Shown: one piece after another, positions 26,225-35,379 of the stretch
Numbering within the stretch: position 1 is the stretch's first letter
How the letters are laid out: the number at the start of each line of letters is the position of its first letter
From: an uncultured Roseiflexus sp.
GTDB taxonomy: Bacteria; Chloroflexota; Chloroflexia; Chloroflexales; Roseiflexaceae
NCBI GenBank assembly: GCA_937935075.1
Contig: CALGYB010000124.1
Location: 26,918 to 90,917 of the forward strand
Reading direction: 5' to 3'
Length of the DNA stretch: 64,000 nt
Notes under the pieces: model-generated
Seen by the model: only the letters and a program-made list of their open reading frames with translations
What the model was told of the DNA's origin: nothing
The model's database searches: none
Translations under genes and position numbers: made by a program

Positions 26225-26389
26225 CAGATACCTGTCACAGAATCGCCGGCGATATACGCCTTCTATCCTACCACACTGCTGCGCACATTCTGCTGCTGAA
26301 CAGGACTGTCGGGCGCTTTTCCGGTTGGCGCTCCGCTGCTATTGTATGCCCGACGACCCAATACCGTCAGACCCGAAAGGGAGCCGGCA

Positions 26390-27232
26390 ATGAGCGATAC
26401 ATCTTTTCCCGACGCCAGCATCTATTGCGCCACAGCGGTCGGCATTCTCGACGTTCCGCCTGCGCATCGCCAGAACCCCTCCCGCCACCCTCAGTTGCGA
26501 ATGGCGGGCCCGCTCGGCGGCGATTTTCGCCTGCCGATCCGGGTGATGCGCGAGATTCCCGGGCGTGAATTGCTCGACTCCGCCCACCACGGCGCGCGTC
26601 TGCTGATCGAGGGTCGGCTGGAGTGGGCGACATCCCCCGATAATGCCACGACATCGCCGATGCTCATTGCCAGCGCCGTGCGCCTGGTCACTCCCGACGA
26701 CGAGGATGGTTGCGACATCCGCATGTGCGGTGAGATTACCGGTCCCGCGCGCATTGGACGGCACCCGTTGCGCTCCGGGATTGCGCTGGCGCACGTCAAT
26801 CTGCGGGTTCAGATACCGCGTACCCGCCCTGGAAGCCGCGCCATGCTCACCGAGACGGTGCGTATTCCGGTCGTCATCCCGCTCAACCATCCAGGCACGC
26901 CAGCCCTCCTGCGCCCCGGCAATCGTGTTGTTATCGAAGGCATGCTGGAACAGGCGTTGTTGCCGCGCAGCGGACCAGAGGTTGAGCAGGCGCTCGCAGA
27001 CCTGGAGGAAACCTCGAAGCAACGCGCAGCATGGGTTATGACCCCGGAAGAAGCACGCGCTGCCGAGCGCGACCATGCCCGGCGACGCTGGGAAGCGACC
27101 CACACCATCATCCATCGGGTCGTGGCAGGATATGTCGAATTACTGAATGGCGCCCCCGCAACCATCCGCGAGGCGCGCGAACTGCGCCGCGCCGCGCTGC
27201 AACGACGTGCGCAGCGGCAGCAGGCATCATAA
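26390..27232 (+). CDS. Hypothetical protein with two possible OB-fold (SSB-like) regions
   Basis: 280 residues. Two segments resemble strands of OB folds as in single-stranded DNA-binding proteins: GARLLIEGRLEWATS near residue 68 and PGNRVVIEGMLEQALLP near 180, each following an extended basic region. The C-terminal 60 residues are charged helix (AAERDHARRRWEATH). This suggests a nucleic-acid binding protein, but there is no clear family match from memory. Start chosen at ATG 26390 because GAAAGGGAG precedes it. The gene is isolated. Confidence 0.5.
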   Translation: MSDTSFPDASIYCATAVGILDVPPAHRQNPSRHPQLRMAGPLGGDFRLPIRVMREIPGRELLDSAHHGARLLIEGRLEWATSPDNATTSPMLIASAVRLVTPDDEDGCDIRMCGEITGPARIGRHPLRSGIALAHVNLRVQIPRTRPGSRAMLTETVRIPVVIPLNHPGTPALLRPGNRVVIEGMLEQALLPRSGPEVEQALADLEETSKQRAAWVMTPEEARAAERDHARRRWEATHTIIHRVVAGYVELLNGAPATIREARELRRAALQRRAQRQQAS

Positions 27233-27756
27233 CGGTGGTAACCGGCGGTCGGTCATCCGGGCCGCCGAGACCAGGCCAGCCCACCAACTCCCCTCTGTCC
27301 ATCGGCGAGAACGTCGGCTGGCTTCGTATCACCGGCCCGGCGGGGCCGGCAGCGGGTTCCCGCTGCACTGCACCCTGACAACGCCCATACCACACGTTGC
27401 TTTTCGATGTGCATTCGCGCACAATTACGCGCACGCCTTCGGAAAGAACCGTTTCCGGCGCTCGATGCGCCAGATACGTTTTCGTTCCTTTCTCAACCAC
27501 CGGTGGGTGCAGTTGCGACACATCATGCGTCATGCTCCTGCTGCGCCACCCGGCGCGTTTGACATCACCAGGAGGAAAACGCTCACTTCGCTTTCTGTGT
27601 GACGTTGCGCCACAACCGCTACCCGGCAGCGCGACGCCGCACTCATCGTTTGTATCCACTCCCGCGCAGGGACACACCAGCTTTCTGGACGTGTCCCGCG
27701 CGGGACGTCACGGAACGTTGGCATGCCCTGCGCTCCTGAACCAACAGGAGACAAAA
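27233..27756. promoter_or_regulatory. Intergenic region with hairpins and a 14-bp palindrome upstream of the small toxin-like gene
   Basis: No gene, though one plus frame stays open from 27397. GCAGCGGG-TT-CCCGCTGC at 27349-27366 is a perfect hairpin. GTCCCGCGCGGGAC at 27693-27706 is a perfect palindrome 50 bp before the next start and could be an operator. Confidence 0.4.
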
Positions 27757-28200
27757 ATGATGCACAACGTTCCTGTTTCGCCCACGATGTTCAAGAACCG
27801 CTACGTTCTGGGCTATCCCGACGATCCTATTCGGAGGGCTATGGTTCAGACAACACACCCAGGGTTCTTCGAACTGATCTGCCATGGTTCGCGGCCTAAT
27901 CAAAAAGGCGAAACGTTTGCGATCCCATATGTGTATATGGGAGCAGACGGCTGTCGAACAAAACCGCTGAATGCAGAGCAACTCTTCGAGATCATCATCA
28001 CCCATCCGGCATATTCTCTTGGACAACCCGTTCGTCTGATCATGTGCTGGGTGGGGTATGGACCAAACTCGCTGGCGCAGCAGCTCGCAGACCTTCTGGG
28101 AGCGCCGGTGCTGGCGGCAAACGAACGCATTAACGCCCATACGTTTTGTCCCGTCAACAACGGTCGCTGGATACTGTTCACACCGCGCATTCGCTCGTGA
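27757..28200 (+). CDS. Small protein with clan CD peptidase-like His/Cys motif, possible toxin domain
   Basis: 147 residues. A hydrophobic strand ending in His-Gly (FFELICHGS, His43) is followed after about 50 residues by a strand ending in Cys (PVRLIMCWVG, Cys97). This is the spacing and context of clan CD cysteine peptidases such as caspases. The segment LNAEQLFEIIITHPAYSLGQ, then QQLADLLGAPVLAANERI, resembles the C-terminal domain of some Rhs/polymorphic toxins, where a similar fold is fused to a long carrier. Here it stands alone without a carrier or a signal peptide. RBS AACAGGAG precedes ATG. It has its own terminator hairpin. Function is inferred only. Confidence 0.5.
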   Translation: MMHNVPVSPTMFKNRYVLGYPDDPIRRAMVQTTHPGFFELICHGSRPNQKGETFAIPYVYMGADGCRTKPLNAEQLFEIIITHPAYSLGQPVRLIMCWVGYGPNSLAQQLADLLGAPVLAANERINAHTFCPVNNGRWILFTPRIRS

Positions 28201-28206
28201 CACCGT

Positions 28207-28238
28207 GGGCACAGGAGCGAGGACACGTTCCTGTGCCC
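28207..28238 (+). terminator. Terminator-like hairpin after the toxin-like gene
   Basis: GGGCACAGGA and TCCTGTGCCC form a perfect 10-bp stem with a 12-base loop, seven bases after the stop. The U-rich tail is weak (GTCTTCAT). Confidence 0.5.
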
Positions 28239-28411
28239 GTCTTCATAGGGGCATAACAATGGTGCACGTTCTACGTTGAACGAATGACCACGAACGACGG
28301 AGAGGCTGGCCTCGCACTTCGCACCATACCCTCCGCCTCACGTCTCTCGTCTCTCACCCCGCCGTCATGGGCAGCAACCTAGATACCTGAACCTGCACAG
28401 GAGGAATCACC

Positions 28412-28873
28412 ATGTACCTTGCCGATCTGAGCCAATACCGTGGGTTTCTCCAGGCGCCGAAAGAATATACCGTTCTGGCAATCGGCTGGCTCGATGATCT
28501 CTATCCCTTTCCATTCGGTCCGACGCCGGTTGAGTTCCAGCAGCGGCTCCGTGAGCACTGTACGCGGGGGGTCCATGCGCTCACGATGGGCTTCCACGAA
28601 TGCCAGTTCTGTCACCGGTGGAACGTTGGGTTATGGTGTGGCAAAAAGTGGGTCGCCAACAATAACGGCGAAATCTGGATCCCGGATGGAAACACCATTT
28701 ATGCCGCGCCGGTCATGATCTACCACTATGTGACCGACCACGAATACCGCCCGCCAGAGGCGTTCATCGATGCGATGATGCGTTGCCCGCTGCCGTATGA
28801 AGAGGAGTATCAGGCGTTCATGCGCTTCATCGGCTGGGAAACGGACGATCTCACGCGCGAGTGGAATGAATGA
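28412..28873 (+). CDS. Hypothetical protein, possible partner (immunity-like) of the toxin-like gene
   Basis: 153 residues. Conserved-looking pieces are YTVLAIGWLDDLYPFPFG near residue 19, a FHECQFCHRW cysteine pair near 58, IYAAPVMIYHYVTDHEYRPPEAF near 95-117 and a charged tail. Proteins of this pattern occur in many bacteria without known function and some lie near toxin genes. The Cys-Cys pair and its His-rich surroundings could bind metal. Start ATG follows AGGAGGAATC. It begins 211 bp after the toxin-like gene, with a terminator between, so it has its own promoter. Confidence 0.5.
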   Translation: MYLADLSQYRGFLQAPKEYTVLAIGWLDDLYPFPFGPTPVEFQQRLREHCTRGVHALTMGFHECQFCHRWNVGLWCGKKWVANNNGEIWIPDGNTIYAAPVMIYHYVTDHEYRPPEAFIDAMMRCPLPYEEEYQAFMRFIGWETDDLTREWNE

Positions 28874-28899
28874 ACCATAACTGTCGGGTTGACGTACAA

Positions 28900-28917
28900 A
28901 GGGCGCTGATGCGCCCT
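28900..28917 (+). terminator. Hairpin after the 28.4-kb gene
   Basis: AGGGCGC-TGAT-GCGCCCT stem-loop 27 bases after the stop. No U tract, so termination is uncertain. Confidence 0.35.
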
Positions 28918-29096
28918 CAATGTAGCATGCGTCGTCGCCAGCTGCCGACCGGTGATGAGCAGATCTGGGCATCTCTGAGGGACGCCCCCTCTCATGCGCA
29001 TGCCCGCCAGGCATGAGATCGATAACGCAACGTGACACGCGGGTGATGCAAAGGGTTCAGAACCTGCGGGAGGATGCCCCGACATACGGAAGCCCC

Positions 29097-31544
29097 TCAC
29101 CGCAGACGGCGCATAGGGCGCTGTTGGGCATGCCGGGCGCCACCACGGAACCGCGATTGCGCATTTTTTACATAAGAACGGATCGCTGCGCCGACCCGCC
29201 CGATGAGCAGGGTCAGTAGTTCGCGCCGCAGCGCGCGCCAGTCTTCACCCGGCAACGGAGTGAGAGCGGCGTGGACGGGGTGATACCGTTCGGCGACGAA
29301 ATCACCGACAATGCGACCAATGACGTACTTCTGGCGGGGAATGTATTCCCTGAGCAATGCCGCATACTCATACGGAGTTGCATCAGGCGGCGCTCTGACG
29401 CCTGCCCATCCCGCCAGGCGCGTCAGACGCGCATAAGCGGCAGCCGCCGGTGAAAGACCGCGCACATCCCAATGCAGCCACAGGAACAGAGCGCCGATGA
29501 GCGCCAGAACAAATGCCAGGGTCCCCACCACAATTGCAGCCAGGCGTAACCGCTGCTGGGCGCGTCGCGCTTCGATCTCGCGTTGCAGCGCACTATCGTC
29601 GCCAATTGCAGGACCGGTGTTACGCTCGATCATCTCGCGCAGCATGGCTTCCGGGTCGCTCAGCGCGCCCCCCAACCCGCCGGTGGTCTCCGGTCGTTCC
29701 GTCTCGCCAGCCGGGGGAAACGGCGGACGCAGCGGGACACTGGCGTATGGCGCTGGCGTCGGCTCGAAGCGCTGCCAGCCATAGCCGGGAAAGTAAACTT
29801 CGGGCCAGCTATGAGCGACATTCTCACGCACCAGGTACACCCGCCGATCCGGGTCGAGTTCGCCGCCGGCGTACCCCTGCACCCACCGCGCAGGCACACC
29901 CTCGGCACGCAGCAGCACGACCATCGCCGACGTGAAATCATCGCAGTAGCCGCCCGGCGCATCGAAGAGGAACCAGTCAACCCAATCGCGGTCATCGGGC
30001 GGAAGGGGACGCTGATCATTGTACGGCAGCGTGCGCAGGTAATTCTGCATTGCCAGCGCCTTGTCGTAGGGTGTAACCGCGCCGGCGTCACGAACGATGG
30101 ACGCCGCCAGTTCGCGCACCCGCGCTGGCAGCGTGTCGGGCAACTGCAAATACGCCACGCGCACCCATTCCGGGTATGCGGTTCCGCTTTCGCGCAGACT
30201 CTGCTCATCGACCGTGGACAGATACGTGGCAACCGTATAGGTTTGGGTCGCTTCGAGCGGCGCTTCGGTCACAACGGTGGCGGTTTCGGTAAAGTTGGGC
30301 AACAGTTCGCCGGATACTGCCAGGTATCCGTGCTGGATCAGCACCGGTAGACCGGTGGATGCCAGCGCGCCGCCAACCATCACCAGCCCATCGGTGCGCG
30401 TTTGCGCAAGCTCGATGGTGGTCGTGACCAGGGTGCGGCCACGGAGTTCAGGCTGTTCGAGGCGCACGCCGGGCGCCAGCGGCGTGCGCGCTGCTTCGGC
30501 TGTCGCCACTCCCAGCGCAGCGCGCGCCCGCTCGCCGACCATGTTCTGCCACATGCGCCCGGTATAGCGATCAAACGCCGCAGCGCGCCAGTAACTGTAC
30601 TCAGACGATCGCACCGTCATCACCAGCGCCGTGCCTAACTGACGGGGACCGCCGACCCGTGCAGTGCGGGTCAGAAACGCGCCAGTTGATCCCGGCGGCG
30701 CGTTGATCGTACTGAACGCCTCCTGCCATTCCTCGCGCAGCGCTGTAATCGGCGCGCGAATGGTGCGCCAGAGACGCGCCAGGTGCTCATTATCCGGCTG
30801 GTTCGGCAAAAAGGCCGTGACAACCAGCAGGAACACAACGACCAGGAGCGAAGCCAGCAGGACGCGCGCCGGCAGAAAGTCGGGAAACTCGACGCGCGAG
30901 GCGCGCCAGAGGCGCTGATGGCGGTCGACATGCTGGTAGGCGATCAACAGCAGCGCCGTGATCAGAAAAACGAAGAACAGTCCCGTTGCTTTGGGCCAGG
31001 CATAGGCATAATTAATCAGGATGACGCTTGCTTGCAGCGCAACGGCGATCCAGGCGCGCTGATGGCGGAAGACGAGCCATCCGGTTACATACCCCATTCC
31101 CCAGATGATGAGCGCCAGGGTCAGGACAAAGAGAACGATATCCTCACCGCGCCCGCCAGCCTGGAGCGTGCGCGACCAGATGATGACACGGATCGCAAGT
31201 TCCGCAGCGACATCGCTCCAGGTTGTAAGACGCTGCGCCTTTGCTGCGCCAAACTCAGCCGCCGTTTGTGCGCTGACGACCGGGCCGATTTGCCAGATCA
31301 CGAACACAACTCCCAGGCACGATGCCAGTGGATGCGCCAGTAAGGAAGGCATCCACGCGACCCGCGCAAAGAGCGTGCCGGTGAGGAGGGCTGCCAGACC
31401 AACGCCTGCCAGCATGGTGAGTCCATCCGCCCAGTTTGCGACCTCGAGACTGCGCGCCACACTCCAGGTCATCAACAGCGCCAGCAGAAGCGGAAGCACG
31501 AGCGATCCCAGTTCGAGCCGGGCAAACCAGGAGCGGGACGACAT
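29097..31544 (-). CDS. Membrane-bound transglutaminase-like protein (TgpA type)
   Basis: 815 residues. About six hydrophobic segments lie in the first 240 residues (LVLPLLLALLMTW, TMLAGVGLAALLTG, IVLFVLTLALIIWGMG, and others). A periplasmic domain follows, and then the transglutaminase core: APGGYCDDFTSAM with the catalytic cysteine, NVAHSWPEVYFPGYGWQRFEPTPA with His and Asp/Glu, near residues 560-625. A last membrane helix (LAAIVVGTLAFVLALIGALFL) precedes a cytoplasmic C-terminus. Such proteins are often next to DUF58 and MoxR genes, absent here. Start MSSRSW was preferred; an ORF begins 63 bp earlier and overlaps tatD. Confidence 0.85.
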   Translation of the reverse strand: MSSRSWFARLELGSLVLPLLLALLMTWSVARSLEVANWADGLTMLAGVGLAALLTGTLFARVAWMPSLLAHPLASCLGVVFVIWQIGPVVSAQTAAEFGAAKAQRLTTWSDVAAELAIRVIIWSRTLQAGGRGEDIVLFVLTLALIIWGMGYVTGWLVFRHQRAWIAVALQASVILINYAYAWPKATGLFFVFLITALLLIAYQHVDRHQRLWRASRVEFPDFLPARVLLASLLVVVFLLVVTAFLPNQPDNEHLARLWRTIRAPITALREEWQEAFSTINAPPGSTGAFLTRTARVGGPRQLGTALVMTVRSSEYSYWRAAAFDRYTGRMWQNMVGERARAALGVATAEAARTPLAPGVRLEQPELRGRTLVTTTIELAQTRTDGLVMVGGALASTGLPVLIQHGYLAVSGELLPNFTETATVVTEAPLEATQTYTVATYLSTVDEQSLRESGTAYPEWVRVAYLQLPDTLPARVRELAASIVRDAGAVTPYDKALAMQNYLRTLPYNDQRPLPPDDRDWVDWFLFDAPGGYCDDFTSAMVVLLRAEGVPARWVQGYAGGELDPDRRVYLVRENVAHSWPEVYFPGYGWQRFEPTPAPYASVPLRPPFPPAGETERPETTGGLGGALSDPEAMLREMIERNTGPAIGDDSALQREIEARRAQQRLRLAAIVVGTLAFVLALIGALFLWLHWDVRGLSPAAAAYARLTRLAGWAGVRAPPDATPYEYAALLREYIPRQKYVIGRIVGDFVAERYHPVHAALTPLPGEDWRALRRELLTLLIGRVGAAIRSYVKNAQSRFRGGARHAQQRPMRRLR

Positions 31545-31573
31545 CTCGTTTGGAATGGTCACAACCGCAGAAC

Positions 31574-32350
31574 TCACAGCCCAAAGACCTCCTCTGCATT
31601 GCGCCATATCGCCAGAGCCAGATCATCGAGCGGTATGCCGCGCAGGGCAGCGATTCGTTCGGCAATCAGGCGCACATACGAGGGTTCATTTCGTTTCCCG
31701 CGAAAGGGATGCGGCGCCAGATACGGACTATCAGTTTCGATCAGCAGACGGTCGAGTGGAGCGCGGCGCGCAACGTCGTGCAGATTGACGGCTTTCGGAA
31801 AGGTGATCGGACCGCTGAACGAGAGGTGGAAACCAACGTCCAGACACGCACGCGCATATTCCCAGTCGCCAGAGAACGAGTGCATGATGCCAGACAGACC
31901 GCGCGCTGCGTCGCGCAACACGCGGATGGTATCGTCGCGCGCGTCGCGGCTATGAATGACGACCGGAAGGCGCAGGGTGCGCGCCAGATCGAGTTGTGCA
32001 CGGAAACACGCTTCCTGCACAGCGGCAGGCGCCGCATTCCAGTAATAATCGAGACCGATCTCGCCGATGGCGAGCACCTTTGGTTGTTGCGCAAGGGCGC
32101 GCACCTGATCGAGCCAGTCGTCCGGCAGATCGGCGACATGGTTGGGTTGCACGCCGATCACGGCATAGATCGATTCGTGCTGTGCCGCCAGCGCAACCGC
32201 AGCGCGCGATGTCGCCAGGTCGTAGCCGATTTCGACAATCCGCACCACCCCAGCAGCCCTTGCGCGTTCCAGCACATCCGTGCGATCTGGATCGAACTGT
32301 GGAGCGCCGAGGTGCGTGTGGGAGTCGATCAGTCGGATGACATTGTTCAC
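31574..32350 (-). CDS. tatD: TatD-family metal-dependent hydrolase (DNase)
   Basis: 258 residues, family length. Metal ligands visible: DSHTHLG near residue 9, GEIGLDYY near 95, PVVIHSRDA near 133, MHSFSGD near 158 and ETDSPYLAPHP near 205. The family acts as a DNase or RNase in DNA repair and RNA quality control. First gene before the transglutaminase; the two are about 30 bp apart on the minus strand. Divergent from the kinase gene to its right. Confidence 0.93.
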   Translation of the reverse strand: MNNVIRLIDSHTHLGAPQFDPDRTDVLERARAAGVVRIVEIGYDLATSRAAVALAAQHESIYAVIGVQPNHVADLPDDWLDQVRALAQQPKVLAIGEIGLDYYWNAAPAAVQEACFRAQLDLARTLRLPVVIHSRDARDDTIRVLRDAARGLSGIMHSFSGDWEYARACLDVGFHLSFSGPITFPKAVNLHDVARRAPLDRLLIETDSPYLAPHPFRGKRNEPSYVRLIAERIAALRGIPLDDLALAIWRNAEEVFGL

Positions 32351-32409
32351 GTCAGATATTGTACCATGAGCCTCACACGGTGCGCTGCAACCGCCAAAAA
32401 GAGCCGTGA

Positions 32410-32415
32410 TACAAT
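32410..32415 (+). promoter_or_regulatory. Possible -10 box of a leaderless transcript
   Basis: TACAAT stands only 7 bases before the ATG of the kinase gene at 32422, so transcription would begin at or within one or two bases of the start codon. No good -35 is visible at 17 bp. Confidence 0.35.
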
Positions 32416-32421
32416 AGCGCC

Positions 32422-33639
32422 ATGCGTGATCCGATACGTATCATGGTCGTTGAAGACGATCCGACCATCGCCAGCCTTATTGAACTCGTGCTTCGGGGGG
32501 CTGGCTATCAGACGCTTCTGGCAGCCACCGCCGCCGACGCGCTCACCCTTATCGAGACCAGCGACATTGACCTCGTCATTCTCGACTGGATGCTGCCAGA
32601 TACTCCGGGAGTGCAGATTTGCACGGTGCTGAAGGGGCGTTCTGGTCGAGGATTTCTGCCTGTTCTGATGCTGACCGCGAAAGGTGAAGTGTCAGACCGG
32701 ATCACGGCGCTCGACTCGGGCGCCGATGATTATCTCACCAAGCCGTTTTATATCGAGGAACTGCTGGCGCGGGTGCGGGCGCTGCTCCGTATTCGCGCAG
32801 CCGAAAGCGAACGCGATGCGGCGATGGCAGCGCTCGCAGCGCAAAACGATGCGCTGCGATCCGCCAACGAACAACTACGCTCCATGCAGGCGCAACTTGT
32901 GCAAAACTCAAAACTCGTTGCGCTGGGAGAACTTGTCGCCGGTGTGGCGCACGAATTGAACAATCCTCTCGCCATCATCCTTGGCAATGCCGAACTCCTT
33001 CTCCCACAGCGCAATCCCGACGATCAGCGATCGGTCGAACAGATCATCGAAAGCGCCAAACGCGCCCGCCGCGTCATTCAGAGTCTGGCGACCTTCGCTC
33101 GCCGCAGTTCGATGATCAAAGAATGGACGTCGCCTGTCGATCTGATCGACCGGGTGCTCGATCTCAAACGTGCCGCGCTTCGTTCTGCCGGGATTGCGCT
33201 TGAAGTCGTCTGCCAGCCTGATCTCCCATTGCTGCGGATCGATGTTCCACAAATACAACAGGCGTTGCTCAATCTGCTGCTCAACGCCGAGCAGGCGCTT
33301 TCGGGCGTACCTGCGCCACACGTGCGGATAGGCGTCTCGCGTGGGTATGCTGAACCGCCGCCCCTCTTGCCAGCCCGCGCAACCGAAGGCGATGGACCAT
33401 TCGTGCGTTTTGACGTGGCGGACAACGGTCCTGGCATTCCGGCGCATATTATCGAGCGCCTGTTCCAACCCTTCGTCACTACCCGTTCGACAGGCCAGGG
33501 GGCGGGATTGGGGCTGGCCATCGCATACGGCATCGTCACGCAACACGGCGGTCAGGTGCTGGTGTCCAGCCAGCCGGATCAGGGAACAACGGCGCGGATT
33601 GCGTTGCCGATCAATCCGCCGGAAGGCATGGATGGATAG
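32422..33639 (+). CDS. Hybrid response regulator / histidine kinase
   Basis: 405 residues, cytoplasmic (no membrane helices). The REC domain is at residues 1-123, with the acidic pocket EDD (11-13), phosphoacceptor Asp55 in VILDWMLPD and KPF at 107-109. A coiled coil at 125-165 leads to a HisKA domain with His177 in GVAHELNNPLAI, then an HATPase domain with N, DNGPGIP and GAGLGLAIAYG. Receiver first then kinase suggests it relays a phosphate received from an upstream kinase. The output regulator is not adjacent. The stop overlaps the UDG start by 8 bp, so signalling, repair and acyl-CoA genes are transcribed together. Confidence 0.92.
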   Translation: MRDPIRIMVVEDDPTIASLIELVLRGAGYQTLLAATAADALTLIETSDIDLVILDWMLPDTPGVQICTVLKGRSGRGFLPVLMLTAKGEVSDRITALDSGADDYLTKPFYIEELLARVRALLRIRAAESERDAAMAALAAQNDALRSANEQLRSMQAQLVQNSKLVALGELVAGVAHELNNPLAIILGNAELLLPQRNPDDQRSVEQIIESAKRARRVIQSLATFARRSSMIKEWTSPVDLIDRVLDLKRAALRSAGIALEVVCQPDLPLLRIDVPQIQQALLNLLLNAEQALSGVPAPHVRIGVSRGYAEPPPLLPARATEGDGPFVRFDVADNGPGIPAHIIERLFQPFVTTRSTGQGAGLGLAIAYGIVTQHGGQVLVSSQPDQGTTARIALPINPPEGMDG

Positions 33640-34231
33640 GAATAATCGGGGGATGGTCACGCTATTGCACACTCAGGAGTGTACACGTTGCCCGGCGCTC
33701 GTTGCCAGCCGGCGGCGCATTGTGCATGGTTATGGCGATGTGACCAGCGGCATTGTGTTCATCGGCGAGGCGCCCGGTCGTCACGGCGCCGATCAGACCG
33801 GCATTCCGTTCTGGGGTGATCGGTCAGGGCGAGTGCTGCGCCGCATACTGATGCGGGTTGGGCTGGCAAGCGACGAGACTGCCGGCGCAGTGCTGCGCTG
33901 TTTCATCACCAACGCGGTGCGCTGCTGCCCGCCGGGAAATCGCACGCCGGCGCCGGGCGAAGTGCGCGCCTGCGCTGAATGGCTGCACACAGAACTCGAC
34001 GTTATCAAGCCACGACTGATCGTTCCGGTTGGGCGACTTGCCTTGCACGAAGTGGGGAGGCGGTATCTGGGACGCGATCCGGGCGCCATCCGCAGATTGC
34101 ACGCAACCGTACTCCGCAGCGAGAATGTCACCATCCTTCCGCTTATCCATCCGGCTCGTATTAGCCGCGCCGATACGCAGGCGTTCATTACGGCGGTGAA
34201 GCCGCTCATTGACGAGAGGAATGAACCATGA
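33632..34231 (+). CDS. Uracil-DNA glycosylase superfamily protein (type 4/5)
   Basis: 199 residues. Four cysteines fit a 4Fe-4S cluster as in type 4/5 enzymes: ECTRCPA (C16 and C19 region), NAVRCCPPGN and EVRACAEWL. Motif A is GEAPGRHGADQTGIPFWGDRSG and motif B is LIHPARIS, close to type 5 in the GDRSG element and to type 4 in GEAPG. It would remove uracil or other deaminated bases from DNA. Start ATG at 33632 was chosen because GGAAGG lies five bases before; it overlaps the kinase end by 8 bp and the next gene by 4 bp. Confidence 0.82.
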   Translation: MDRNNRGMVTLLHTQECTRCPALVASRRRIVHGYGDVTSGIVFIGEAPGRHGADQTGIPFWGDRSGRVLRRILMRVGLASDETAGAVLRCFITNAVRCCPPGNRTPAPGEVRACAEWLHTELDVIKPRLIVPVGRLALHEVGRRYLGRDPGAIRRLHATVLRSENVTILPLIHPARISRADTQAFITAVKPLIDERNEP

Positions 34232-35379
34232 ACTTTGACCTTACCCCCGAACAGCAGCGCATTCGCGCAGAAGTGCGACGTTTCGCCGAGCAGGAAATCG
34301 CGCCGCGCGCCCGTCACGTCGATGAGACGGGCGAGTTTCCCGCCGAAACATTTCGGAAAATGGCGGAGTTGGGGCTGATGGGATTGCCTTTCCCCGAAGA
34401 GTATGGCGGCGCAGGCGCCGATAGCATTTCGACCGCCATCGCTATCGAGGAGATTGCGCGCGCCTGCGGTTCGACCGCGCTGATCTACTCGGCGCACCTG
34501 GGGCTGGGGTGCGCGCCCATCGCCATGTTCGGCACCGACGAGCAGAAACGACGCTTCCTGCGACCCGCAGCCGAAGGACGTCATATCGGCGCATTCGCGC
34601 TAACCGAACCGCATGCCGGGTCCGATGCCGGCGCCACCCGCACGACCGCTCGACTCGAGAACGGAGAATGGGTGATCAACGGTTCGAAGATGTGGATTAC
34701 CAGCGCATCGATTGCCGGGCATCTGATCGTTACGGCGGTCACCGATCCGGGAGAACGGCATTCGATCAGCGCCATTATCGTGCCCGCCGGAACGCCAGGA
34801 CTGAGTTTTGGCAAACCAGAAGCCAAAATGGGATTGCGCGGCTCGATCACCAATGCGGTGATGTTCGAGAATGTCCGGGTCCCTGAGGAAAATCTGTTGG
34901 GTCGACGCGGTCGGGGACTACAACAGTTTCTTGCTGTGCTCGACGGCGGACGGGTCGGCATCGGCGCTATGGCAATCGGGCTGGCGCAAGCGGCATTCGA
35001 AGTCGCTTCCGCCTATGCGCGCGAACGCACCGCCTTTGGTAAACTGATCGGCGCTTACGAGTCGGTTTCAAACATGATCGCCGATATGGAGGTCGGGCTG
35101 GAAGCGGCGCGTTTGCTGGTCTATCAGGCGGCGTGGCTGAAAGACCAGGGGCGGCAGTACAGTCGCGAGGCAGCAATTGCCAAACTGTACGCTTCGGAAG
35201 TCGGCGAGAAAATCTGCCGCGATGCGATCCAGGTGCTTGGCGGGTATGGCTACAGCAGCGAGTATCCGCTCGAGCGCATTTACCGCGACCAGCGCCTGCT
35301 TACCATTGGCGAGGGTACGTCAGAGATCCTGCGTGTGGTCATCGGGCGGCAAATTCTCGGCGAGTTCGTCGGCAGGTGA
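34228..35379 (+). CDS. Acyl-CoA dehydrogenase
   Basis: 383 residues, normal. Starts MNFDLTPEQQRIRAEVRRFAEQE. FAD and substrate motifs are FALTEPHAGSDAGA near residue 125 and ITSASIAGHLIV near 158; QVLGGYGYSSEYPLERIYRDQRLLTIGEGTSEI near 335-370 holds the catalytic-base region, with Glu in GEGTSE. It oxidises acyl-CoA to enoyl-CoA in beta-oxidation or branched amino acid breakdown, passing electrons to ETF. ATGA overlap with the UDG gene. Chain length cannot be told. Confidence 0.93.
   Translation: MNFDLTPEQQRIRAEVRRFAEQEIAPRARHVDETGEFPAETFRKMAELGLMGLPFPEEYGGAGADSISTAIAIEEIARACGSTALIYSAHLGLGCAPIAMFGTDEQKRRFLRPAAEGRHIGAFALTEPHAGSDAGATRTTARLENGEWVINGSKMWITSASIAGHLIVTAVTDPGERHSISAIIVPAGTPGLSFGKPEAKMGLRGSITNAVMFENVRVPEENLLGRRGRGLQQFLAVLDGGRVGIGAMAIGLAQAAFEVASAYARERTAFGKLIGAYESVSNMIADMEVGLEAARLLVYQAAWLKDQGRQYSREAAIAKLYASEVGEKICRDAIQVLGGYGYSSEYPLERIYRDQRLLTIGEGTSEILRVVIGRQILGEFVGR

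Noticed and set aside
27397..27756. Upstream in-frame extension of the toxin-like gene
   Set aside because: The added residues are low complexity and no start with a ribosome site is present; the ATG at 27757 has AGGAG.
31436..32632. 398-codon plus-strand ORF over tatD
   Set aside because: Overlaps two well supported genes and has no family character.
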